From Vicia villosa (lineage: Eukaryota > Streptophyta > Magnoliopsida > Fabales > Fabaceae), in contig NC_081183.1 in the NCBI RefSeq assembly GCF_029867415.1, positions 67,778,336 to 67,842,335 of the forward strand: a stretch of DNA of 64,000 nucleotides, read 5' to 3'. The position numbers and the translations under genes are program-made. Below, piece by piece: positions 33,742 to 46,400 of the stretch. The notes under the pieces were generated by a model that ran no database searches, was not told where the DNA came from, and saw only the letters and a program-made list of their open reading frames with translations. The first letter of the stretch is position 1. Each line of letters starts with the position of its first letter.

Positions 33742-35581
33742 AGTAGGTTTGATTTCCCCGATCATATCGATGCCCCACATTGCAAAAGGCCAAGGAGCGG
33801 TGAGGACATTTAATGGAACTGGAGGTACGTGTACTTTGTCAGCATATATCTGGCTTTTGTGGCACGTTCTAGAATGTCGATGGAAGTCAGTTTCCATAGT
33901 GGACCAGTAGTAGCCCACTCTCAAGATCTTTTTGGCCATAGTATGTCCACTAGAATGAGTTCCAAAGGTACCGTCATGCATATCTTCCATAATCTCTTCT
34001 GCTTCCTTCTTGTTCACACACCGAAGCAGAGTTGAATCGTGATTGCGCTTGTATAGGGTACCATTACTTAGGAAGAATTTTGAAGCAAATATTCTTAAGA
34101 ACTTCTTGTCATTGATAGATGCCCCTTCAGGGTATTCTTGAGCTTCGAGATATCTTTTTACTTTATGAAACCACGACTTTTCTTCAGCCTCGTCAGTAAC
34201 TATCTCGTAACAGTATGTCGGTTCGTCATGTCTTTCAATAATAACTATAGGAGCCTCATTGTCCCATTTGACCTTGAACATTGATGACATAGTAGCTAAT
34301 GCGTCTGCCAATTGATTCTCCTCTCGGGGGATATGTTCAAACGTAATCTCTTCTAAGTGAGGAATCAAAGATAACACCAAATCTTTGTAAGGCATGAGAT
34401 TAGGATGCTTCGTGTCCCATTCTCCTTTGATCTGGCTAATCACCAAGGCTGAATCCCCATATACTTCTAAGAACTTGATTCTTAAGTCGATAGCAGCTCT
34501 GAGACCCAAGATACATGCTTCATACTCAGCCATATTGTTGGTACAATCAAAACACAGTCTTGCTGTAAATGGAGTGTGTCCACCTGCTGGAGAGATAATC
34601 ACAGTGCCAATACCATTACCAAGTGCATTTGAAGCTCCGTCAAAAACCATCGTCCATCGGGATCCTAGTTCATGTCCTTCATCCGGACCAGGTTGTTCAC
34701 AATCAGTTACAAGCATAACATCTTCATCTGGAAATTCAAAACTCATAGATTGATAGTCGTCTACAGCTTGCTGGGCCAAATGATCTGCTAACACACTTCC
34801 TTTGATTGCTTTTTGTGTTGTATACTGGATGTCGTACTCTGTTAGTATCATTTGCCATCTTGCTATTCGTCTGGAGAGAGCGGGTTTCTCAAACACGTAC
34901 TTGATAGGATCCATTCTAGAAATCAATAAAGTGGTATGGTTCAACATATACTGTCTCAGTCGGCGAGCACCCCATGCCAAAGCACAACAAGTTTTCTCGA
35001 GCAGTGAGTATCTTGTTTCACAGTCGGTAAACTTTTTCGACCAGACTCTTTTCGACCAGACTCGTCATGTTGCCCCAGTACACACCCCATTGAGTTCTCC
35101 AATACTGTTAGGTATATAATTAGAGGTCTTCCTTCAATAGGCGGTATCATAATCGGAGGTTCTTGAAGATATTTCTTGGTCTTGTCAAAAGCTTCTTGGC
35201 ATTGGTCATTCCATTTCACTGCGTGATCTTTCCTCAGTAACTTGAAGATCGGTTCACAAGTAGCGGTCAGATGGGAGATGAACCTGGCAATGTAGTTCAA
35301 ACGTCCCAAGAATCCTCTAACTTCTTTCTCATTTCGTGGAACCGACATTTCTTGTATGGCTTTTACTTTCACAGGATCGACTTCAATACCTTTGCTGCTA
35401 ACAACGAAACCGAGTGGCTTACCAGACCTCACACCAAAAGTACACTTATTTGGATTCAGTCTCAACTTGTATTTCTTCAACCTATCAAACAACTTCTGCA
35501 GGTGGACCAGATGTTCTTCTTCGGTGTTGGACTTTGCAATCATATCATCAACATAGACCTCTATCTCTTTGTGAATCATAT
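33742..35581 (-). pseudogene. pol: RT (C-terminal part), RNase H, archaeal-type RNase H and integrase N-terminus of Ogre element D
   Basis: Starts within RT at the YVDDMIA active site because LTR F is inserted just upstream; the fingers and palm before it are missing. RT continues through GFLGRLNYIARFI. The first RNase H domain is broken near 35040 by a frameshift next to a short tandem duplication (TTCGACCAGACTC), so two overlapping frames (35594-34956 and 34980-33742) carry the product. The second, archaeal-type RNase H (VFDGASNALGNGIG, NNMAEYEACILGL, YGDSALVISQ, HIPREENQLADALA) is diagnostic of the Tat/Ogre lineage. The integrase zinc-binding region has CHKS where CxxC is expected. It ends at the chromovirus insertion after GIDMIGEIKP. 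Confidence 0.85.
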
Positions 35582-36108
35582 TGTTATACCCCAAAATTTG
35601 CCCGAATCTTTTTTCAAAGAGAAAGGCAACAGACTTCTGTCTAAAAATTGGGAGTTTTATATAATCTTGGATTTTATTTCGTAAATATCCTGATTTTATG
35701 AATACTCAATTTTTAGAATGTTTTTGTACGGTATTTTGGTTCGCTGTTGAATTTATTCTTACACAAACGCCAGATACTGTTTATCACTTCATACACTGTT
35801 TATTTGAGATTTATTTTTAGATAAATGATACTGACGCAATTGTTACAGAATCAAAATTTTGCAGGCGCAAGAGTCCGGGGATTCAGACTGTACTGGTAAC
35901 AATTAAATTATTATTGGTTTTGTTTCCCACTAATTTTTGTACTATATTATTGTTTTCAAATCTTTTCCTTTCTTTTCAAATCTCTTTCTTTCAAATCAAA
36001 TCCTAACTTTATTCCATACACTTTCTTTCAAATCCTACTACCACTCAAACTTTCCTTTTTTGTACGGTATCACTTCATTCCCCAACGTCTCCATCCTTCT
36101 TTTCACTC

Positions 36109-36116
36109 TATATATA
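36109..36116 (+). promoter_or_regulatory. TATA box in the extra module of LTR F
   Basis: TATATATA in a pyrimidine-rich context, 100 bp upstream of a well-placed ATG (36216). It is separate from the conserved LTR TATA box at 38008. Confidence 0.45.
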
Positions 36117-36215
36117 CTCCTCATTTTTTCCATAAATTCTCACATCAAATTTCACTCATCTCCCAAATTTCTATCATACTATCTCATAATTATTTTCTCT
36201 TCTTCCCCGGCAAAA

Positions 36216-36383
36216 ATGGCAAAGTGGATGGATACGTTTTTTCTTATGGTCATCACTGTTTTTGTGGTGATCATGTCCTTTTTCTGTCTGCATAGTCCTG
36301 AAAAATGCGGACCTGGGATGCTTGCACTCCCTTACATCTATATATTGTTGTTTATAGCATGGGTTTTTAATCGTCATACTTAA
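36216..36383 (+). CDS. Hypothetical 55-aa two-helix membrane micropeptide in LTR F
   Basis: MAKWMDTFFLMVITVFVVIM... Residues 7-25 and 37-51 are hydrophobic helices joined by a short loop with two Cys (C24, C31), PEKCGPG and a basic tail NRHT. The ATG context is good for plants (AAAAATGGC, A at -3, G at +4), and a TATA box lies 100 bp upstream. The frame is open further upstream to 35937, but the residues there look like random AT-rich translation. No family is recognised. It lies in a 1.3-kb segment absent from the LTRs of A, D and K, so it could be captured host sequence or chance. There is no transcript evidence. Confidence 0.3.
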   Translation: MAKWMDTFFLMVITVFVVIMSFFCLHSPEKCGPGMLALPYIYILLFIAWVFNRHT

Positions 36384-37180
36384 AGTTTGTCGTATCTTTC
36401 GCTTTCAAATAATGTACCGTTCATTATATTTGTCGTACTGTTCGTTATATTATGTAATATTTGTACTGTCAGTATTAAATATTGTACTATCTGTTGTACC
36501 GTCGTTTAATTAGTAAGATAATATTATGTATGTTTATTGCTAGTTAAATATTTATTTTTCTGTGCATTAAATCCTTCTCAAGATTATTATCAGTAATTTC
36601 GTTCGCGTACAGTATATTTTATTTATTTATTATGTTTTTGTTTTTCTAACAAATCATGTAAATAAATTTTCACCATTAACACAACAAAAACAAAAGGAGA
36701 AAAAATTAACTTTAACTGTTAAGTTTTCACTTTAACTGTTACGTTAATACCCAAACAGCTAGTTAACAGTCAAACTCACTGACAGCACGATTCTCCGTGT
36801 TTGTACCATCAGTCAAATCAATCTTTTGCATTTCAAAATTCCAAGATTTTTGTTCTAGAAGTCTTCTGATAATCACATGATCAACAGAGACTCAACACTG
36901 CACAAAAATCAGGTACGCTTAACTGTCTCCTACACAAACAGTCCCTAACTAGGGTTTTTGTTTTTTTCAGGAGAACAAGTTTTTTGAGACCTCAAATGGA
37001 TTTCATGGATCTCCATATGTCTCAAAGTACCATCAGACAAATTTTCAAACTTCGATTCGCTCGGACGCACAGTCAGCAGCTCAAACAGTCAACAGACTAC
37101 CAGTTTGACCGAAAAGTCAACAGACAGTCAAAAATGAAATTTTTTGTCAACATCCATATTTTGTCAAAATATTCATCATT

Positions 37181-37197
37181 TGATCAATGGTTGATCA
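37181..37197 (+). promoter_or_regulatory. U3 hairpin in LTR F
   Basis: TGATCAA-TGG-TTGATCA, a perfect 7-bp stem with three loop bases, between GTCAAC/TTGACC clusters as in A and K. Confidence 0.5.
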
Positions 37198-38007
37198 TAA
37201 TTCATCAAGAAAAGTTCAGAAATCGACAAAACTCTAAGTTTCAAAATTAGGGTTTTCTCCTAAAAAGTCAACTGAACTTTGACCGGCCATAACTCTCTCC
37301 TCGTTCATCCGAAAAATTCCAACCAAAGCTTATTTTGAAGGAAATTAAATTATCTTTCAAATGAAATTGGTCCCATGGTCATTGGATTTACCATTTGGAA
37401 AATATGAGCTAAGACATTACAGGTCATTTTCAAAGTCAACAAAAAGCAGTTTTTTGTCAAAGCCCATAACATCAAGATAACTTCTCCAAATGCAAAAAAG
37501 TTTCCAAAGTAGCTTGTAGAGGACATCTTGAGGTTTCTAAAAAGTACTAGAACTCCTTCATATGATCAAAATTGAGGGAATTATGCCTTGTTGAAGTTGG
37601 CTGTTTTTTGGGAAAATGCATGAAACTAGCATTGATCAAAATTGTTTTTTTTCCAAAAGAGGCCAAGCATTCATGATCCAAACATGTTTCTAATGATGTT
37701 AAAGGGCTCCCACGACCAACATTAGGCCCATGACATTTTTATTTCTTTTTTAATTTAATTTTATTTCATTTAAAGTTAAATTAAAAAAGAAATGGTTCAA
37801 GATAATGATTCAAGGCTTTTGTCCTTAGCTTGAGTCACCAAGTTTGATCCAAGTTCTGCAACATAGAGGTACAAAAGACCTATGGCAAGAGGGGTGAAGA
37901 TAATTGAAGCCATGGCCAAGAAATTCAAAGCTTTTATTATTAATAAAATCAAAAGTTCAAAGACACTCAAGAGCTTGGTAGCTTAAGATTTCAGCACTCA
38001 TATTGCT

Positions 38008-38013
38008 TATAAA
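38008..38013 (+). promoter_or_regulatory. Probable core promoter (TATA box) of LTR F
   Basis: CTTATAAATGAC sits at the U3/R-type position equivalent to CCTATAAATACAG in element K. Confidence 0.5.
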
Positions 38014-40182
38014 TGACATGAACACTTCAGCAACAAAGGACACACGAAATAGTTCACAAAGAATAGCTCACAAACTTCACAAAACTAAAATTTTTTACAA
38101 GAAACTTTAATTTTCGTGTTTGATTTTGCAGCTAGTTTCAAAGCAAACCAAGTCCATAAAGCATCTCCTGGGACTTGTTTGAGTAACTTTGGATCAATAG
38201 CCAAGTTCATAAGGACCTGAAACTCGAGTTCCACCACTCTCCGATTTGGTAAATTTCCATTGAATTCAAACTCTTCATTTATGCATTGTTATCATGTCTA
38301 ACGATTATGGTTGAGTTTATAATGATCATTAGGTCAGGTTTGAACCCTAGCATGAGAGCTCTAACGTCCAGAACCTAGGTTGCCATTGCTAACCGTGTGT
38401 CCAAACTCTTCTTCGAATCTCATGAACCAGGAACTTTCAGGCCACAAAACCATCACCAATGGAATCGTAGCCCTCGAATTAGGGGGTACGGTCCCTTTTG
38501 AATGTTTATTGTCCTTATTTTTGCAGGTGGAGGGCTGAGGTCGCCGGAGAAGACGATCGGAGGTTTGACTCCAGCGTCGCTAACTTTCCTTGACTAGGTC
38601 AAGGCTTGCGTGGCGGAGGGAAGAGCTCTGATTGGCTCTGATTTAAATTCTTGGTCCCACGTGAAATGTTTTTAAACTGACAGATCCAATGTTTTAATCC
38701 CACACACTTAGGATGCACCCTATCATTTGAAGCCCTCAGATCTCATTAATTCAAGATCCAACGCATCTGATCACGCCTTCCATACCATAGACTCTCCAGT
38801 CTACCACACTTGATCCAAATTTAATATATTTTCTATTTTATTTAATTTTCTTTTGCAAAATTATTTAAAAATAGTTTAAAAAATCAGAAAAATATGCAAA
38901 AAAAAATATTTTAGGTTGATAAAATATTGTCTTAATTTTTGACACAAAAATATTTTATTTTTCTTAATAATTAAAATATTTTGTTTAATTAATTAGATAA
39001 TATTATACATTTATCTTTTAATTATTCCTAACCTATCAAAAAAAAATCAGAAAAAAAATATTTTTTTCATTAAATTAAGTTTATATATTATAAACTAATT
39101 TTGCACATGTTTAGAATATTTTTCTCTTTAAGTTTAATTTATGTGTATAATTATCTGTATAATTATATGTTAATTAACTTAATAATCTTAAAAACAATTT
39201 CAAAAATCACAAAAAAATTAATTTTATTTTAAAATTAATTAACAAACAATTTGGACATATTTTAGACTTAATTTTTTAGGTTTAAATTTTATTTCTAATT
39301 CTTAACCTTTTAATTAAATTAATTAATTTTAATTAAAATCAACCATCCAAAAATCCAAAAAATGTTTTCCCTTTATCTTATTGCAATTTAAATTCATAGA
39401 TAAGTGTATAGGTTGTCAAATTCATGTAAATAGCGTAGTTTACATTTTTCGCACAATCGATGTAATAGCGTAGATTTACTTTCCGCATTTTACATTCCCG
39501 CACTTTAATTCCTGTACATATAAAACTGCGTGTATGACAAGAATAACACTGAAGCGCTAGATCACTAATCTCAAGATAACATATCTGAAAATAAATCACA
39601 ATCACACTTGCACCTCTTAGGGTAATCCCTCTGTTACTCTTTTCAAAAATCAATTCTACTGTTCAAATACAATTCAAATTTCTTTCTGTATCCAGTCAAA
39701 GAAAATTTTCTAAAAGAAATGGGAAAGAACCTTATGAACTTAGGGTATGCCTCCTAATTGCTTGCTCAATCAAAAACAACAGAAGTTCTTACACATCACT
39801 ATTTTTTCAAAACAAACTTTCAAAAAGACAACACTTTGTATATATCCAAATAAGGATCATTACGAAGTTAAAAATCTTTTTTTCGAACCATCAAAATATC
39901 TTTCGAAAGATAAACACTTTGTATACATCCGCACAAGGATCATTACAAAGTTAATTCTTTACAAAAATATTTAAAACCACATACAAGCATTTCAAAGCAA
40001 GACAAACGATTCAAACAAGTGAGCTAAGCAATTAAGAGCCCATGGATAACCATGGATAAAAAGGGTGCTAACACCTTCCCTTTGTATAACCTACCCTCGA
40101 ACCCAAAATCTCTTTAAGGTCTTTTTCTGTTTCTTTTATAAACCATTCCTTAATTGGATAAAATAAAAGTCGGTGGCGACTC

Positions 40183-41062
40183 TCTGATCGGTGAAACCAG
40201 ATGAGGAACTACCTAGCAAGTGACTATAGAACGGCCTAGTTAGCGTGCCCATGAACATGTCCACCAATTCCCTATCAGTCCAGGAAGGTTGGACTCTTCC
40301 AGCTAAATCTCCCCACTTTTGAGCATACTCCTTGAAACTTTCCTTAGGTCTCATAGACGTGCTTTGTAGTTGCATGCGAGTTGGTGCGAGGTCAGAATTA
40401 TATTGATATTGCTTGTAGAAAGCAGCAGCCATGTCCTCCCATGTGCGAATATTGACATTCTCCACCTGATAATACCATTCTAGTTGAGTACCAGACAAAC
40501 TCTCTTGAAAGAAATGAATCCATAGTCTTTTGTCTTCAGTATGAGGTTGGATCTTCCTCACATACGATCTCAGATGCATCTTGGGGCAAGAGACTCCATT
40601 ATACTTAGCAAAAGTTAGAGTCTTGAACTTTAGAGGAATAACGACTCCAGGAATGAGCCCTAGCTCCTCAAAATCCAGCCCAGGTACCTTCTGAATTTCC
40701 ATGTTTCTCAGACGCTCTTCTAGTAGCCTATACTTCTCGTCAACATAGTCTTCTTCATGGAAATAGTCTTCCTCATTATCATCCTGGTTAGCAGAGCCTA
40801 CATTGCTTCCGGCGTTGGTCTTGATACTAGCATCATCATCTTTTTCCTCTTCGTCTTTAGGAATTTCTGCTTCTTTGACCTTTTTGAGAGGGCCCTTGAA
40901 TCTTCTTCCCATGTTGAGGATGCTTACTGGTTTCCTGGTCTTCTTTTCCTTCTTAGTCAGAAGGGATTTCAGCTCATCTTGCCCTTTGGACAAGTTCAGG
41001 ATCAAAGCTTGGAACTCGGCATTTTGAGCCTGGAGATTCTTGACAGATTGTTCGAGATCCAT
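40183..41062 (-). pseudogene. gag: Gag of Ogre element D, 3' truncated
   Basis: Starts MDLEQSVKNLQAQNAEF at 41062, the same start as the mini-Gag of element A. An N-terminal coiled coil is followed by a basic segment, an acidic region (residues about 70-115), then the Ogre capsid-type domain (KFKTLTFAKYNG, HFFQESLSGTQLEWYY, MAAAFYKQYQYN, KEYAQKWGDLAGRVQP, SHLLGSSSSGFTD). Coding sequence of D ends near 40183; the last about 16 codons to the stop at 40136 are read from the antisense of LTR F. The C-terminal knuckle modules, protease and first half of RT are lost at this junction. Confidence 0.85.
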
Positions 41063-41425
41063 TTCCTTACTGAAATAAACAGCGGAAAGATGAGAGACCT
41101 GTTTGTAGAAAACCTGTGATGTAATGCTATGAATGATATGTGTATGCATATGCAATGTTTCCAAGGAATTAAAGGATTTTTAACACATATTGAAAATAAA
41201 AGCAAAAATATCAATTCTCTTATAAAAATATAAAAATATAATGTTATGAAGTTAATATTTACATCTGAAAGTACTGAAAATAATATAAAATAAAATATAA
41301 CATGAAAATAATAGAAATCAGTCTTTGAGTCGGCGCTTTCTCTTTAAAATTCTGATCTCCTCTTTGTGAGCTTTAATCATCTCGTTTCTTTCTTGGACGA
41401 GTCTATCAATCTCTTGTTCCCATGA
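41063..41425 (-). other. Spacer between ORF1 and gag of element D
   Basis: 363 bp, AT-rich, without an ORF on the element strand; normal for Ogre elements, where ORF1 and gag-pol are separate. Confidence 0.5.
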
Positions 41426-42673
41426 TTATATCTGATCTGGAGAGACGAAATCCTCAATCTTCCATTTACGGGAGAAATATTCAAGCATACCATCTCGCTC
41501 TTTAGCATCAGCCACTAACACTGCTTTTTCAGCCTCAACCTCACTTAGGCGCTTTTCAAGATCAGCCTTTTCTCTTCTTAAAGAAGCAACGGTAGCAGTA
41601 AGGTCTTCATTTGGAGCGGGAACATAAGGCTCCAAAACCACAGGAATGACCAGAGGGGTAACCCTTGGCACAACAGGGCTATCAGATGGATATGGCACAC
41701 CATACTCAACAACTCGATCATAAATCCACCTAAAATAAAGATCTGAAGGGATGTAGTTCCTTAGTCCCAATTCTCTCGTACATACTTTCTTTACCTTGGA
41801 CCAAGCTCTAATCAAAAACTTCTTCTTCCCAGTTGTATCTGAACCATAATCAAAGTTTTCCGTGCTAAGGTATATGGAGCGTGGTTTGTCTTTCAAAGCG
41901 AAACCAAACTAATGTCGAGCTAATATGGGATTATAAGTTATTCCTCCTCGGGTACCAAGAAGAGGTACATTTGGGAAATCTCCATAACTATCAAACAAAT
42001 GGGTTCCTTCAAACTCTTTTTGGTTCCAAACGATATCATCGTAAGGAAGCCTCATGACCCTTTGAACCCAGGTCCAACCTTCTTGGTTCTTTATCACGGA
42101 ACGGGGTAAGTGAGAAATAAACCACTTATGTAGAAGAGGTGCACATCCAAGAACGCAACCTTTTCCTTTAGATGACCGATGATGGATAGAATGCAACAAC
42201 TCACCCAATAAGGTAGGAACGAGATTATTGCTGATGAAGATCTTAACAGTAATCACGTCAACAATTTTGTCGTAACGAGGGAAACCAGTATATTCTCCTT
42301 TATTCACCCAAGCCTTTTTAATTTCTGACCGAGGCAAATGCAATGCAGCAGCAACATCTTCCAACTTAGGAATCTCTTCTTCACCAGTGTAGGGCATCTG
42401 ATCAAGTACCGGTAATCCTAGTATAGAGGAAAATTCCTCTAATGTGGGAACCAACTGAAAGTCCCTATAAGTAAAGCAATGAAGGAGAGGATCATAAAAC
42501 CGGATCATCGTATTGAGGAGCGTTTCATCCACTTTGGTTCGTACCAGGCTGATTAATCTGTTAAGAGACTCGGAAAGCACAAAAGCACCAGAAACATTAT
42601 CACAAAGAATCTTCAGAGATGTAGGCACTCCCTTGAAGCTGAGGCAGAAAGGCTTACGAACTTTGATTTCCAT
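41426..42673 (-). pseudogene. Ogre ORF1 (plant mobile domain-like) with one in-frame TAG
   Basis: One frame of 415 codons plus the terminal stop, interrupted only by TAG at 41911-41909 after NPILARH. The frame continues FGFALKDKPRSIYLS without any shift. Residues about 1-240 resemble the plant mobile domain-type fold of Ogre ORF1 (RFYDPLLHCFTYRDFQLVPT, FSSILGLPV). The C-terminal portion has a P/V-rich linker and a coiled coil (ATVASLRREKADLEKRLSEV). Its role in the element is unknown. The stop is one C-to-T change from CAG (Gln), the residue I would expect there from the family, and CAG is a CHG methylation context (inference). Confidence 0.75.
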
Positions 42674-43386
42674 GACCTACAAAACAAATTATGGTTAACA
42701 ATCCTTTAACTCCTTGGAATGAGTTAGCCATGATATGTATGAATGATGCATGGATGCATGAGTCACAAACACAGACAAGTCCACGCAAATCACACAAATT
42801 CCTTAGGTTTGGCTTGCATGGAGTTTGACAAGGTGAGATACCCTTCCCAAAGGTACTTCTATGGATAAAGAGATTTCAGCAACGGGTTCTACCAGTGACC
42901 CAGAATTGTCGGCCCCTTCTAAAGCACCATCGAACATGATACATGCATACCACGCAATGATACTTTAGGAAGAAACCTATCTGAGCTGTAGTATCGGGTC
43001 GCGACCATAACTTGGCATGCACCAAGAATAGCCCTCCCACTACGTTCCTAAAAGTTAAGGTGGGTTAAAGGTGACTAAAGGTCCTTGAGCTCCGACGCAC
43101 CCAAAGATACATGCATAAACCTCTCTCATGCAAAAGAGGTACACAATAACCAGTGGAAGCCTAACTCAAGCGCGAACTTCATATTGACCAATCCCAAGCA
43201 TGCACAAGGGAGGTCTCCATGACTATGCCGCTCCTATCTTAAGTGTTCTTGAATCCGGGAGTAGGATTCGTCCTTCATTTTTCCCAAAACAGCCCTGAAA
43301 AATAAAGCAAGCAAAACAAACAATAGAAAACATTTTAAAGTGAATCCTAAACTTTTAAGGTAACCCCTCTTTTATTCGAAAAGTCC
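42674..43386 (-). other. Leader of element D
   Basis: Untranslated leader between PBS and ORF1, matching the start of element A's leader. No gene. Confidence 0.6.
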
Positions 43387-43405
43387 CCAACAGAGTCGCC
43401 AGTTC
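43387..43405 (-). other. PBS of element D (tRNA-Arg type)
   Basis: Minus strand GAACTGGCGACTCTGTTGG, adjacent to the LTR end ATTACA. One base differs from the PBS of A (CTGTTGG versus CTGCTGG). Confidence 0.8.
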
Positions 43406-46400
43406 TGTAATACGGTGAACTGACTTTTTTGAAATGTCGCGGTAAGCAAGAGTCGCCACCGACTTTTATTTTATCCAAATTAATGAAAGGCTAAAAGAAC
43501 AGAAAAAAACCTTTTAAAAGAAAACTGAGTTCGGGGGGTAATTTATACAAAGGGAAGGTGTAAGGCACCCTTTGCATCCATGGTTTTCCATGGGCTCTTA
43601 ATTGCTTTGCTCTTTTGAAACCAAAAGTTTAGAAATGTAGAAGAAGAGATAAGGACTTTAGCTCGTAAATGAGCGTAGCCTTTTTGAAATTTTTAAAAAA
43701 AGGGTAGAAAAAGAATTTAAACCAGAGCAAGCAATTAAGGGCAAATTACCTTGACATTGTAAAAAGGTTCTTTTAGCCTTTCAGGGCTATCCATACCATA
43801 AGAGGGTAGAAAGTCCTTTTATTTGGAGGTTGAAGGGTCGTCGTAATCATCGTTCGCCATAAGACTGTCCCTGCCATGAAGAGGGTGGGTAGTCTAAGGG
43901 AAGGATCAGAATAGTCATCATTATTAGGCAACCAGAGGACACCTCAACATTTCATAGGCAACTTCGAGGGGCGAGATCATATAAGCGAATCGAAGGCAGC
44001 ATCATTGGGGACTTATGATCTTTTGTGATGAGAATGAACTGAGGGCAACATTGCTAAGGTGTCCTCGTATTCGAGGGACTTCACTATTCTGCACTGAAAA
44101 AAAAGGCAACAAGGCAACAGGCAACAGGCAACAGAAGAGGTTACCATAAAAGGTGTGTGGGTGCACAATCACGTGATTAATTCAAATAATTATCTTGTAA
44201 TTAGTTATTCCAGGTTCAGTTCGAGTTTTCACGCCCTAAATTACTAACCACGCAATAATAATATATATGACAGTGTTAAGTGCCTTCAAGGCCACAAAAT
44301 ACAACCAGGAGCAGTTACATAATAAACCATGGGGAAGGGGAGAAAAAGCAATAAACAAATCCCAATAGAGCAATAAGTTTGACATAAGTAATAATTAAAA
44401 GAAGCAATTAAAAACAGAATGAGTTTTAGGGTTACCGAAGGTTCGAGCTTTGACCGGTTGGTTAACCCTGAAAATTGGCAAAGGAAGAATAAACAAAGGG
44501 TGAGTGCATTACCAATTCATTGGCGATTGAAGCTAACCCTATTTTAATCAAAAGAGGCAAAATAAAATGATATTTAAATAATAAAATAAGATACTTAGCT
44601 TTTTTGATCTGATATGGTGCGTAGTCGAGAGAACCCTGATGGTAACCCTGTAAAAATTGCACAAAGAAAAAAAAGAAATTTTTTTAGTGTATGACTGATC
44701 AGGCGACAAACCTTGTAAACCCTGATTAGGGCACAAGTTAACTATGATTAATAGAATAAATAAATAAAAAAAAAATTAATTAATTATTGGCAAAAATAAA
44801 ATTTCGATCAAAATGTCTAATCCTAATGAGTATTTTAATAACAATATTCTTAAATAGAATGATAAAAATCGAACTCTCGATAAAATATAAACAACTATGA
44901 AATTATCTATATAAAAAATAAATTATAAAATATAAGTAAATAAATAATTAAAATAATAAAAAGGGTAAAAATAAATAGAAAAAAACATTTATATAATTAA
45001 ATAAATAAATAAAATATAAAAATTTAGAAAAAAGGACTTAGTTGATCCTGTATGGTAGTCCATTGAGATCACATGGTAGATCTGCATGCCTGTGGGTGTT
45101 GGATCCAACTCTGGTGTGATCCTAAGGCCTTGATATGAGGGTGCACCGTAGTCTTCTTTAGCCAGTGCGCGTGGGATCTGGAAACATGTTAATTCAATAA
45201 AAAAAATATGGGAAGCCATGTATCGAACCGGCGCCCCTTGGGTGAATAGGATCCTTGAGTTACCAACTGTGCCAATTACGCTGCCTGTTTATATGACGGA
45301 TCCAACTAATAATATAACAACAATTATTTAATGCTTCAAAAACAGGCGCGCAATTCAAATAACCCAATAACGACCAGCCACGTCTTCGTCTTCCTTACGA
45401 AGCCTGCAAATCAACCTACGATTTTGCTACGACTTACCTATGGTGGCGTTCATAGCTAATCCACCTGCAACAACAAAAATCTCATACAAGCATAATAAAT
45501 TCATCATGAATACGCCAACATGTTCGTCCAACCTTCACAGATGCAATAGGCCTCATAATTTTACCTGATTTTACTCAGAATAGAAAACCCTAAATTGAGA
45601 GCTCTAACCCTAACAATGGTATCCTCCCCATACCGGTACGAAAACGAAATTACGCTTCCAGATTCATTCAATACATCAATACAAACAGATATATGCAATC
45701 AAAACATGTGAATGATACATTAATTATTGAAATCGAAGAGAGAGAAAAAATGCAAACCGTAGGGGTCTGTGAGCGTGTTTCTTGAGGCTTCTAGGCTTGG
45801 TAAGGATTGATACACGTTCAGTGATGCTCCAGAAATGTATTTGGACCTTTGAAACTCCGTGAATCAATCTTGATTGCCAAGAACGAATTTCAATTTTTCC
45901 TTGAATTTTTGTACTCGGGCTAGGGTTCTTAGATACTCCAAAATCTCCCCTAAGGGTTTGGTTGTGTCATATAATTATAGGAGATGAATTTAGGTCAACC
46001 AATTTGTGAAGAATCTTGATGAATCCTTAATTTGCATTTTGGCCAAAATATGATTGAAATATGTTTCTAATTTAAGCCAATATTTGATTCAATCAATCCT
46101 TGATCAAATGGTGAATGATGCTTCAAAATAAGGTTGTTGACAAAAAAATCAGGAGTTTTGACTGTATTTTGACCATAGTTGACTTTTAGGTCAAACTAGT
46201 CGACTGTTGACTTTCTGAGCAATTGAGTGGTCAATCCTTTGAATTAGAACCTGAATTTTGTCATGGAGATAGTTTGAAACATCATAAGCCATATGAAATG
46301 CATTGGAGCCTTTGATCCATTGATTTTCTTCAGAAAAATAAAAAACCTAATTCTTTGAACCATTGTTTAGGAGGGTATGTCTTTGAGCTTTGAACCTTAA

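Larger units (their letters stand above)
35582..40182 (+). repeat. Element F: Ogre-type LTR, right end truncated
   Basis: Begins TGTTATACCCCAAAATTTGC at 35582 inside the RT of element D. It runs to AAGTCGGTGGCGACTCT at about 40182, where other Ogre LTRs continue for about 75-80 bp to ATTACA. No PBS or internal region follows; the next base is already gag of D. At 4.6 kb it is the longest LTR here because of an extra 1.3-kb module near its 5' end (about 35610-36960). It has the U3 hairpin (37181-37197), W-box-like clusters (37087-37130, 37264-37287) and a TATA box at 38008-38013. Confidence 0.8.

Noticed and set aside
35937..36215. Upstream extension of the 55-aa ORF to a 148-codon protein.
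   Set aside because: The residues are what AT- and TC-rich sequence gives in any open frame, and a TATA box and likely transcription start lie inside it, so the ATG at 36216 is the better start.
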